From Phycisphaerae bacterium (GTDB lineage Bacteria > Planctomycetota > Phycisphaerae > Sedimentisphaerales > Anaerohalosphaeraceae), in contig PXAQ01000069.1 of assembly GCA_003567095.1 (NCBI GenBank), forward strand, positions 1 through 7,096: 7,096 nucleotides of DNA, written 5' to 3'. The notes beneath the pieces were generated by a model. The model was not told the origin of the DNA, ran no database searches, and saw only the letters and a program-made list of their open reading frames with translations. This document shows positions 1 to 5,400 of the stretch, piece by piece. The first letter of the stretch is position 1. Every line of letters begins with the position of its first letter. Both the position numbers and the translations under genes were made by a program.

Positions 1-441
1 CATCTGGTCGATTTCGTCGGGCTGTTCGTCCAGCGGCAGATGCCAATCGACAAACGGCTCTTCGTGATCGGATGGACAGCGAAACAGCAACGCCTCCTGT
101 GGGTATGCTGTCAATTGGTAAAGCCAGTAGCCGGCCGGGTCGTGTGAACTGGACGGCAGTCGGTCATCGTTCTCAAAGCGATACGCCGTCAGCGCGATGC
201 CCATCTGACGCAGATTGCTCGAACAGACCAGATGCTGAGCCACCCGACGCGCTTCGCGCAGCGATGGCATCACAATCGACAGCAGCACGGCAATGACGGC
301 AATCACCACCAGCAGCTCAATCAGAGTAAATCCAGACGCCGGATTCGTTTTGCCCAAAGGCGCAGGGCGCGGAACCCTCATGCCCTGCGCCCCAAGGGTT
401 TGTTGACTGCTTTGTTGATGCATGGACCGAAAGACTTTCAT
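1..441 (-). CDS. Prepilin-type N-terminal cleavage/methylation domain protein (pseudopilin-like), C-terminus beyond the window
   Basis: The 147 codons present carry a class III (type IV pilin/type II secretion pseudopilin) signal. A basic leader ends in Ser-Gly, followed by mature FTLIELLVVIAVIAVLL, with the conserved Glu at mature position 5 and cleavage expected after Gly37. Next comes an amphipathic helix with SLREARR and the CSSNLRQMG-IAL-AY segment typical of the very numerous Planctomycetes/Verrucomicrobia/Lentisphaerae proteins of this class. The later part has a CPSDH motif, where such proteins usually carry a Cys. The start at 441 is chosen because AAAAGG lies 8 bp upstream; in-frame ATGs at 423 and 381 are alternatives, and 381 would give a more usual 17-residue leader. 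It begins 24 bp after the PEP-CTERM gene stop, so the two are probably co-transcribed. The family's role is an inner-membrane-anchored, periplasm-facing filament-like protein; the specific function is unknown. The open frame reaches base 1 without a stop. Confidence 0.87.
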   Translation of the reverse strand, partial: MKVFRSMHQQSSQQTLGAQGMRVPRPAPLGKTNPASGFTLIELLVVIAVIAVLLSIVMPSLREARRVAQHLVCSSNLRQMGIALTAYRFENDDRLPSSSHDPAGYWLYQLTAYPQEALLFRCPSDHEEPFVDWHLPLDEQPDEIDQM

Positions 442-465
442 CAAGAATGCCTTTTCAAAAAAGAA

Positions 466-1146
466 TCAACGGCGGCGACGCAACCCAAGCAATCCACCCG
501 CACCGAAAAGGATCAGGGCTGCCGGTTCGGGAACAGTCACGAATGTCATTGTGAACGGATCGGAGTCGGTGTACCCGGTGACGCCCTCATCAACGACTGT
601 AAAGGTGGTCGAGAACTCCTGGTTCGCTTGTCCTCTGGCTTGAAAGTAGAGATGGTAGTGAAAGCGCCATGTACCCTCATAATGTTCATCGCCGGGCTGT
701 CTGCCATATTCATCGGGCCAGTGAGTCGCCCAGTTTGTGGGCAATTCAAACATTGCCTCGTTTTCCTGCAGGACGGTCACCGGTCCCGGTTTAGTCACCA
801 CGCGAAAAAAATCCGTTTCCGGAAACGCCATGCGTTTTAAATGAATATTCCAGTCCGGGCTGTCGGCGTGCGGGGCGCCGGTGCCAAGATGAAAACGCCC
901 GTCCGGCTGTCGCGCCGAATTCAGGCAAATATCCGCTTCAAACAGCCACGTGCCGTCTCCGAAGTCATAAATCGGGTGCATGTGGAACGCTGACCAATGG
1001 TGTCCTGTTTGCAGCTCTACGACAACCAGTTGTCCCGAGTCGTCAACGCCGAAATGCGCATGATTAACATGGCCCCAGGCGGGGCAGGAAATCATGAAAA
1101 CTATCAAGACGCATCCGGCTGTTTTTATTATATGCGAAATCATCAT
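466..1146 (-). CDS. His-rich PEP-CTERM sorting-domain protein (candidate surface metal-binding protein)
   Basis: This is a 226-residue exported protein. It has an N-terminal signal peptide (about 25 residues, hydrophobic GCVLIVFMISCPAWG) and a C-terminal PEP-CTERM tail: VPEPAALILF, a short Gly/Leu-rich membrane segment and a terminal Arg cluster. The family knowledge is that such tails are processed by an exosortase and target proteins to the envelope or extracellular matrix. The central domain is unusually His-rich (about 14 His), clustered near the mature N-terminus (HVNHAH, then GHHWSAFHMH) and before the tail (WRFHYHLYF). This arrangement recalls, from memory only, the Zur-repressed all3515-type PEP-CTERM proteins of cyanobacteria, so zinc or another transition metal is a plausible ligand. 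The start at 1146 (third Met of the longest frame, which begins at 1152) is preferred because GGGAG then sits 7 bp upstream. A metal regulator gene lies just upstream on the same strand. No catalytic motif is recognised. Confidence 0.85.
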   Translation of the reverse strand: MMISHIIKTAGCVLIVFMISCPAWGHVNHAHFGVDDSGQLVVVELQTGHHWSAFHMHPIYDFGDGTWLFEADICLNSARQPDGRFHLGTGAPHADSPDWNIHLKRMAFPETDFFRVVTKPGPVTVLQENEAMFELPTNWATHWPDEYGRQPGDEHYEGTWRFHYHLYFQARGQANQEFSTTFTVVDEGVTGYTDSDPFTMTFVTVPEPAALILFGAGGLLGLRRRR

Positions 1147-1153
1147 AATCATT

Positions 1154-1158
1154 CTCCC
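1154..1158 (-). promoter_or_regulatory. Shine-Dalgarno deciding the PEP-CTERM gene start
   Basis: Read on the minus strand, GGGAG lies only 1 bp before the first in-frame ATG (1152) but 7 bp before the ATG at 1146 and 10 bp before the one at 1143. Normal spacing therefore favours 1146. Confidence 0.55.
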
Positions 1159-1285
1159 ATATCAATGTAGACCATAGTCGTCGGTTGTGCGTACCATGCA
1201 GCTTGACATACTCACGGAGGCCGGCTCATCAGTGCGGGCGCAGGGTGAGTGCTGTCTGGCAAGCTCAGATAAATACAAAAATAGA

Positions 1286-1663
1286 CTAACAGGATGGCCC
1301 GGGCGGGGGACGGGCAATGAGGTCAAACGGCAGTGCGTATGTCTTGGGCGTGCTGTCGCAGCGCGCCTGGATGAACTGTACATCAGGTATCCACTGCCCA
1401 CTCGGCGGGATCGGCGGCAGGGTGCAGCCGGACGGGCCGAAAATGAACTGACAGACGGCGCAGTTGTCCGCGTCGTGCTGCGGGAGGTCCGGTGCTTGTG
1501 ATATTTCAGATGCATCGGGGCAATGACACTGGCTCCTGCACGCCTGGGCGTGCAGGGGAACGGCCACCTGCATCGCCGCGGCCAGAAAGCCGGCCATCGC
1601 GACGCACCACAGCGCCTGACGCCAAAAACAGAGTGTGTTCAGTTGTCGCAGCACGATGCGCAA
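1286..1663 (-). CDS. Small secreted Cys-containing protein, DUF2946-like
   Basis: The 125-residue frame opens with a basic, hydrophobic export signal (cleavage near LHAQA, about residue 41). The mature part is short and rich in Cys, His and Pro. It contains CRSQCHC, an HDADNCAVCQF segment (CxxC at residues 68-71) and a C-terminal ARPPPGP. The combination of signal peptide, CxxCQ-like centre and C-terminal RxPP resembles the DUF2946 family, which is often found beside metal-uptake genes; this is recognition by pattern only. The gene overlaps the 3' end of the Fur-family gene by 25 bp, suggesting translational coupling. The start is uncertain: TTG at 1663 has GAGGGG only 2 bp upstream, while GTG at 1654 has it 11 bp away. 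The first ATG (residue 23) would lose the basic part of the signal. A role in periplasmic metal handling is inferred, not shown. Confidence 0.68.
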   Translation of the reverse strand: MRIVLRQLNTLCFWRQALWCVAMAGFLAAAMQVAVPLHAQACRSQCHCPDASEISQAPDLPQHDADNCAVCQFIFGPSGCTLPPIPPSGQWIPDVQFIQARCDSTPKTYALPFDLIARPPPGPSC

Positions 1664-2064
1664 ATCCCCTCAATTCGTATTTGTTGGCGAAGCAGTGTCA
1701 TCCCGTCGGGCAGCGTCACCAGCGCCGCGGCCACGTCGTGCAGACAGTCGGTACGGCGACACTGGACACAGGTAAAATGCGGGTGGCATTGGGTCGCGCC
1801 GCAGCGGTGGGCCGGCTCAAAATACCATTGCCGCTGCTGGACAAATGCCCGATGCACCAGGTCGCTGTCAACCAGCCGCTGCAGCGCGCGGTAGATCGTC
1901 GCCTTGTCCGGCGCGTGGGTACCGAGCCGGTCGGCGATTTGCTGCCGGGTCAAGGGCCGTCCGGCCCCCAGCAGCGTTGCCAGCACCGCCACCCGCCCGC
2001 CGGTGGCGCGCAGGCGGTTTTCGCGCAGCAGCGCAATCGCTTGTTGATCAGGTTTCAATGTCAT
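1639..2064 (-). CDS. Fur-family metal-responsive transcriptional repressor (Zur-like)
   Basis: This 141-residue protein has the usual Fur-family length and order. The N-terminal winged-helix domain has LRATGGRVAVLATL (about 18-31), LTRQQIADRL, and the recognition helix DKATIYRALQRLV (about 53-65). The C-terminal dimerisation and metal domain has WYFEP (Glu83), HPHFTCVQC (His94, His96, Cys99, Cys102) and the terminal ICASC (Cys135, Cys138). The two CxxC pairs would form the structural zinc site. The start at 2064 has AAGGA 8 bp upstream. Its ATG overlaps the end of the upstream membrane-protein gene by 17 bp, and its own 3' end overlaps the next gene by 25 bp, so the three are almost certainly one transcript. 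It probably represses its own operon through the palindrome at 2887-2911. Zinc sensing is inferred from the neighbours; the sequence alone does not separate Zur, Fur or another metal specificity. Confidence 0.93.
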   Translation of the reverse strand: MTLKPDQQAIALLRENRLRATGGRVAVLATLLGAGRPLTRQQIADRLGTHAPDKATIYRALQRLVDSDLVHRAFVQQRQWYFEPAHRCGATQCHPHFTCVQCRRTDCLHDVAAALVTLPDGMTLLRQQIRIEGICASCCDN

Positions 2065-2860
2065 CTGTTTTTTCCTTATCGGCGCTGTCTTGCGGGTCGT
2101 GCGTTTTGCACAACAGACAGCCGTGACGGCCCAGGTGAGCGCCGTCGGCTCGCAAAAACAGCGTCGGAAAGACGATATCGCTCAGACAGCACGGAATCCA
2201 CACCGCGACAAACAGGGCAATAAACATCCCCAAAAGAAGTAGCGGCGTGAGGGTCTCGGGACTGTTCATCAGCATAAAGCTGGCCGAGGCCCACGTGCTG
2301 ACAAACAGGTGCCCGGCGTGGGGAATTTTCGTCTGTGGGCGGAAATAGGCCGCGACCACCCCCAAAATCGCCGCCGGCAACACTAAAAACCACTCTTCGA
2401 TAAACCCCAGATGCAAATGCGGCTCATGGCCGTGCGCGTGGGCATGTGCGCTGTCGTTGTCATGGTCATGGTCATGGTCGCAATCGGCCCCGTGCCCGTG
2501 GATCGGACAGTCGTGCAGGGCTGCGTGCGTCGGAATCGCTGCGCCCAAAATGGACTGGCCCAGGAACGGCAGCACGCTGTCGCTGAGTGTCGAGATGCCG
2601 ATAGAGCCGACAAACCCGATCACCAAAATAATCAAAAAACTGGCTGCCTTGCGATGCAGCCGGAACAGTGCCGCGGTGACCATCGCGCTCAAAAAGACAT
2701 GCAACGGATGAAAGACCGCAAACAGGCCTCGGGCCGTGTCCGGGGTGATATTGCGAAACAGCAACATAAACACAATCCCCGCCGCCGCTCCCAGCAGCGT
2801 AAACGGGCTGTGTGCCCACAATTCCCACCCGATATGTCGTAACCGTTGGCCCAGCGTCAT
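2048..2860 (-). CDS. Polytopic membrane protein with His/Asp-rich loop, probable divalent-metal transporter
   Basis: The 270-residue protein has about six hydrophobic segments (roughly residues 19-36, 44-66, 72-95, 152-172, 181-197 and 203-236). They are split by a hydrophilic loop (about 112-150) that alternates Asp and His (DHDHDHD), adds HAHAHGH and HLHLG, and carries two Cys. Such loops bind Zn, Ni, Co or Mn in many metal carriers. Other notable spots are HPLHVF in helix 2, HAGHLF before helix 5, WIPCCLSDIVFPTLF in the last helix, and HGCLLC in the cytosolic-looking tail. The start at 2860 has AGGGA 7 bp upstream. It is the first gene of the operon, directly behind the promoter and the Fur-type operator, and it overlaps the repressor gene, so metal-controlled transport is the natural reading. 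I do not recognise the exact family: it is not an obvious ZIP, CDF, NRAMP or ZnuB protein. A remote link to the putative heavy-metal permease group (ArsP_2-like) is possible but untested. Confidence 0.82.
   Translation of the reverse strand: MTLGQRLRHIGWELWAHSPFTLLGAAAGIVFMLLFRNITPDTARGLFAVFHPLHVFLSAMVTAALFRLHRKAASFLIILVIGFVGSIGISTLSDSVLPFLGQSILGAAIPTHAALHDCPIHGHGADCDHDHDHDNDSAHAHAHGHEPHLHLGFIEEWFLVLPAAILGVVAAYFRPQTKIPHAGHLFVSTWASASFMLMNSPETLTPLLLLGMFIALFVAVWIPCCLSDIVFPTLFLRADGAHLGRHGCLLCKTHDPQDSADKEKTDDIET
2461..2478. repeat. Three tandem CATGGT hexamers
   Basis: Three perfect copies of CATGGT lie inside the membrane-protein gene. On the coding strand they encode the alternating Asp-His run of the metal-binding loop. 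Such a repeat could change copy number by slippage in steps of one Asp-His pair without breaking the frame. Confidence 0.8.
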
Positions 2861-2886
2861 CAGTGGTCCCTGTTAAGTCGTACTGT

Positions 2887-2911
2887 CTATTTGCAACTCA
2901 GTCGCAAGTAG
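2887..2911. promoter_or_regulatory. Fur/Zur-type operator palindrome
   Basis: The core TTGCAACTCAGTCGCAA (2891-2907) is an inverted repeat around a central C at 2899, with only two imperfect pairs. The symmetry extends to CTA/TAG on the outside. The 7-1-7 layout within it (TGCAACT-C-AGTCGCA) is the classic geometry of Fur-superfamily boxes. It overlaps the -10 box and the expected transcription start of the operon that encodes the Fur-family repressor, as expected for autorepression. Binding is inferred. Confidence 0.72.
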
Positions 2912-2938
2912 TGTACACACCTTTTGGCCTTCATTCAA
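2910..2938 (-). promoter_or_regulatory. Sigma70-like promoter of the metal operon
   Basis: On the minus strand, TTGAAT (2938-2933) and TACACT (2915-2910) are separated by exactly 17 bp, and each matches 4 of 6 consensus bases. Transcription would start near 2903, inside the palindromic operator and about 43 bp before the ATG at 2860. Confidence 0.55.
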
Positions 2939-2949
2939 GAAAAATTCCC

Positions 2950-2989
2950 AAAAAAATACCGCGGCCGGCACCATCGTGCCAGACCGCGG
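2950..2989 (-). terminator. Intrinsic terminator of the MFS transporter gene
   Basis: On the minus strand, CCGCGG (2989-2984) pairs with CCGCGG (2964-2959), and inside it GGCAC pairs with GTGCC (2980-2976 with 2971-2967) around a 4-nt loop. The hairpin is followed at once by TATTTTTT. It begins about 32 bp after the MFS stop codon. The plus strand has no T tract after the stem, so it acts in one direction only. Confidence 0.82.
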
Positions 2990-3021
2990 CGTAAAAATCG
3001 ACTTGCTTTTACTTTTTTGAC

Positions 3022-4191
3022 TTATTCGACAGCAATGCCTTCAATCTGTCCGAGAATCAGCGCCAGCACAAGCAGCCCCACGCAGAGCGGAACCAGCAGT
3101 TTCAGGCTTTTCTGGATGGATGAACCTTTGGACAAATTGCCCATGGCTTTGGGGACCACCACGCCGCCAAAAAGCCCGACCGCGAAAATGATGCCGAACA
3201 CGCTGCCTGTATGGATTGGATGCTTGTCAAACGTAACCCCTACAACCGTCGGGAAAACAGGTGCAAAGGCCACCCCGGCACACACAGCCAAAGCACTGGT
3301 CCACAATGCCGAGCTTTTCATCATCCCGAGGATGATCAGTCCCATCAATAATCCCGCCCCGGCGATAAACCAGCTTCCGTAATCCGTGATCATGGCGATC
3401 TGGCTGGCCAGCAAACGTCCGGCCATCATTGCGATGGCGAAAATCGACAGCACCTGCTGTGCGGATGCGTCGGTAGCTTCGGCGCTCATCGACGGAAAGT
3501 CCCGGCTGAACACTTCTTTGCCGTACGACGGAAGCCAGTTGCAAAAGGACACTTCAAGGCTCATGTAGCAGAACAGCGCCAGGGCCGCTATCAGGACCAC
3601 CGGCTGGATGAGCAGGCCAAAGGCGTCGCCGATCGCAAAGCCGGCAGGAATCTCCGGATATCTGGCAAAGAGGGCCAAAATGACCGGTAAAAAGACGATG
3701 ACCGCCAGTACCGAAATTGCAATTTCATAGGTGGTTTTGCGGAACAAAAAGCTGACAATCAGCGGCGTAATGAACAGGCCCAGCCCGAAGAATACGTTGC
3801 CCATATTGAGCGCAGCAGCCACATTTTCTCCCCTAAAAAGAACCTGCGGGATAAGCGTGTTGCCGACCGTATTCAACGCCATCGCGCCGAATCCCAGCAA
3901 TAGACACGGGACGGCAACGGTCGTAAACGTCTTGCCCTGCGCGAAAACAAAAATACAGATCGCGGTAACCACAAAGCCGAAAATCGCTACCGGTTTGTAG
4001 CCGATCGAATCGACGATCACCCCCATAATCAGCGAAGCAATCAGACAGGTGAACATAAAGATTGAGATCAACGTACCGAATTTGCCTTGGTCGATATTCA
4101 GGCGAGGCATCAGCTTGACACTGATCGAGCCCAACAGCGAAAAACACATCCCCAAGCCAAAAACACACATTAACGCGACTGCTTGTACCAT
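3022..4191 (-). CDS. Major facilitator superfamily (MFS) transporter, substrate unknown
   Basis: This 389-residue, strongly hydrophobic protein has the size and about 12 membrane segments of an MFS permease acting in the inner membrane. MFS motif A is clear in the loop after helix 2 (GVIVDSIGYKP, about 57-67). Other marks are GAMALNTVGNTLIP in the N-half, reminiscent of the fucose/sugar permease (FHS) branch, EVSFCNWLPSYGKE at the start of the C-half, and MMAGRLLAS as the C-half counterpart of motif A. Sugar uptake is a guess from these resemblances; no neighbouring catabolic gene supports it. The start at 4191 is chosen over the ATG at 4197 because AAGGAG touches 4197 directly but lies 6 bp before 4191. 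The gene stands alone: its own terminator follows and a divergent region precedes it, so it is probably monocistronic. Confidence 0.9.
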   Translation of the reverse strand: MVQAVALMCVFGLGMCFSLLGSISVKLMPRLNIDQGKFGTLISIFMFTCLIASLIMGVIVDSIGYKPVAIFGFVVTAICIFVFAQGKTFTTVAVPCLLLGFGAMALNTVGNTLIPQVLFRGENVAAALNMGNVFFGLGLFITPLIVSFLFRKTTYEIAISVLAVIVFLPVILALFARYPEIPAGFAIGDAFGLLIQPVVLIAALALFCYMSLEVSFCNWLPSYGKEVFSRDFPSMSAEATDASAQQVLSIFAIAMMAGRLLASQIAMITDYGSWFIAGAGLLMGLIILGMMKSSALWTSALAVCAGVAFAPVFPTVVGVTFDKHPIHTGSVFGIIFAVGLFGGVVVPKAMGNLSKGSSIQKSLKLLVPLCVGLLVLALILGQIEGIAVE

Positions 4192-4197
4192 AACCAT

Positions 4198-4203
4198 CTC
4201 CTT
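4198..4203 (-). promoter_or_regulatory. Shine-Dalgarno deciding the MFS gene start
   Basis: A perfect AAGGAG on the minus strand abuts the upstream ATG (4197-4195) with zero spacing, but it is 6 bp from the second in-frame ATG (4191-4189). The second ATG is therefore the likely start. Confidence 0.65.
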
Positions 4204-4441
4204 AATAAAAGTAATTTTAGATGCAGTTTATCGAGCACGTGAGCGTTCCACAAGGTCACACAAAAATGACTGCACATCACACTGCAAAATTGTCATGAAG
4301 ACGCGATTATCTTCCATAAAATCGATTTGAAGTCAAGACTATAGTTTAATATTTTTTGTATCTATTCCCCTGTCGATGTCATATTCTTCGTACAGAGCCT
4401 GTCGACGCCGGCACTTGCGCCGCAGCGCAGGGAAAAAGCTG

Positions 4442-4468
4442 TTGAATGCCGGGAAAATAGGATATACT
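4442..4468 (+). promoter_or_regulatory. Candidate panB promoter
   Basis: TATACT (4463-4468) is a good -10 box. TTGAAT (4442-4447) is a possible -35 box, but the spacer is only 15 bp. Transcription would start near 4475, giving a leader of about 40 nt before the TTG start codon of panB. Confidence 0.42.
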
Positions 4469-4470
4469 AG

Positions 4471-4487
4471 GACAACCTTGGGTTGTC
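4471..4487. promoter_or_regulatory. Perfect inverted repeat in the panB leader
   Basis: GACAACC-TTG-GGTTGTC is a perfect 7-3-7 dyad that begins 2 bp after the proposed -10 box. Seven T residues follow at 4495-4501, after a 7-nt gap, and then comes the Shine-Dalgarno. It may be an operator overlapping the transcription start, a leader hairpin, or a weak attenuator. The gap before the T tract makes a standard terminator less likely. Confidence 0.5.
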
Positions 4488-4501
4488 TGTGGACTTTTTT
4501 T

Positions 4502-4506
4502 AGGGG
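4502..4506 (+). promoter_or_regulatory. Shine-Dalgarno for the TTG start of panB
   Basis: AGGGG lies 7 bp before TTG at 4514-4516. PanB homology begins at once after this codon, so the site decides the start. Confidence 0.7.
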
Positions 4507-4513
4507 AATCGGA

Positions 4514-5380
4514 TTGACTGACAAGCGAATATCGATTTGTGATTTGCTGGAGTTTAAGCGCAGCGGACAGCGGTTCGCGGCGGTCAGTTGTTATGACTAC
4601 ACGACCGCGCGGCTGGTTGCGGCGGCGGGGGTGGAGATAATTCTCGTCGGCGACTCGGCGGCGCAGGTGCTGCTGGGGCACGACTCGACGCTGCCGGCGA
4701 CGATGGATTTGATGACGACGCTGACCGCCGGCGTGCGGCGAGGGGCGCCGAACGTGTGCCTGGTGGCGGATATGCCGTTTTTGTCGTACCAGACCGCGAT
4801 TGGCGAGGCGGTTGTCAACGCGGGGCGATTTGTGCGGGACGCCGGGGCGCAGGTGGTCAAGATCGAGGCCACCGCGGCGCATCTGGATGTCGTGCGGGCC
4901 GTCAGCGACGCCGGGATGGCGGTGATGGCCCATATCGGCATTCGCCCGCAGAGCATCACCCGGCTGGGACGCTTGCGGGCCGAGGGCACCACGGCGGATC
5001 TGGCCTGGGAGCTGGTGGACCTGGCGCGCAAGATGGTTCAGGCCGGCGCCTCGTCGCTGCTGCTGGAAGGCACCGCGCGGGAAGTGTCCAAAATTGTCAC
5101 CGCCGAAAGCCCCGTGCCCGTGATCAGTTGCGGCTCGGGGCCGGACTGCGACGGGCAGATTTTGATCATCACCGATATCCTGGGGCTTAGCGAGGGCAAG
5201 ATGCCCAAGTTCGCCCGTTCGTTCGGACAGCTTGCCGAGCCGATGACCGCGGCGATTGCGGCCTATGCCCGGCAGGTGCGCGACGGATCGTTTCCCGATG
5301 ACGGGCGCTGTTATCATATCCGCCCCGGCGAGCTGGAAAAGCTCGAGGCGATCTTGAAGGCCTCGCAGGGACGGATTTAG
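4514..5380 (+). CDS. panB: 3-methyl-2-oxobutanoate hydroxymethyltransferase (ketopantoate hydroxymethyltransferase)
   Basis: PanB (EC 2.1.2.11) transfers a hydroxymethyl group from 5,10-methylene-tetrahydrofolate to 2-oxoisovalerate, giving ketopantoate, the first committed step to pantothenate and CoA in the cytosol. The 288-residue product follows the family along its length. The Mg-binding residues are present: Asp47 in VGDS, Asp86 in VADMPF and Glu118 in VKIE. So is the catalytic Glu185 in LLLEGTA. Other hallmarks are GHDSTLPAT, VRRGAPN, HIGIRPQS and DGQILIITDILGL followed by KFAR. The usual GIGAG segment reads SCGSG here, a modest divergence. The length is slightly above E. coli PanB (264). 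The start is TTG at 4514, supported by AGGGG 7 bp upstream; the in-frame ATG at 4376 would add an unrelated basic extension. The gene ends 20 bp before a glycosyltransferase gene, a probable operon. No panC or panD is in view. Confidence 0.96.
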   Translation: MTDKRISICDLLEFKRSGQRFAAVSCYDYTTARLVAAAGVEIILVGDSAAQVLLGHDSTLPATMDLMTTLTAGVRRGAPNVCLVADMPFLSYQTAIGEAVVNAGRFVRDAGAQVVKIEATAAHLDVVRAVSDAGMAVMAHIGIRPQSITRLGRLRAEGTTADLAWELVDLARKMVQAGASSLLLEGTAREVSKIVTAESPVPVISCGSGPDCDGQILIITDILGLSEGKMPKFARSFGQLAEPMTAAIAAYARQVRDGSFPDDGRCYHIRPGELEKLEAILKASQGRI

Positions 5381-5400
5381 AAGTCAGAGACGATAGCGAT

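Larger units (their letters stand above)
4198..4513. other. Divergent intergenic region between MFS and panB genes
   Basis: This AT-rich stretch of about 315 bp separates the divergently read MFS gene and panB. For the MFS side, a weak promoter can be proposed on the minus strand: TTGTGG at 4249-4244 and TAAACT at 4226-4221, 17 bp apart, with the palindrome CACGTG between them. The panB side holds the promoter, inverted repeat and Shine-Dalgarno listed separately. An open frame that would add 46 basic residues to PanB from an ATG at 4376 does not look coding: it lacks a ribosome binding site, contains the promoter, and is unlike PanB proteins. No other gene or RNA is seen. Confidence 0.6.

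Noticed and set aside
232..840. A 202-codon plus-strand open frame across the pseudopilin and PEP-CTERM genes
   Set aside because: It is antisense to two genes with clear sorting signals, and has no recognisable feature of its own.
1150..1215. A second Fur/Zur box upstream of the PEP-CTERM gene
   Set aside because: I searched for the TTGC-ACT-AGT-GCAA pattern. Only scattered partial matches such as TGCGTACCATGCA exist, without real dyad symmetry.
1210..1250. ACTCAC/GTGAGT inverted repeat between the DUF2946-like and PEP-CTERM genes
   Set aside because: It has a 6-bp stem with a loop of about 29 nt and no T tract on either strand; it is too weak to call a terminator or regulatory RNA.
1492..2223. 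A 243-codon plus-strand open frame across the Fur-family gene
   Set aside because: The minus-strand Fur motifs are convincing. This product has no domain and the skewed composition of an antisense frame.
2911..2918. GTGTACAC perfect 8-bp palindrome
   Set aside because: It is short and overlaps the promoter -10 box and operator edge; with no second copy it is probably chance.
4339..4524. A 61-codon minus-strand open frame upstream of panB
   Set aside because: It overlaps the panB promoter and leader, has no clear Shine-Dalgarno, and its basic product looks random.
4379..5317. A 312-codon minus-strand open frame opposite panB
   Set aside because: PanB is unmistakable on the other strand. The antisense product is Arg/His/Gly-rich noise.
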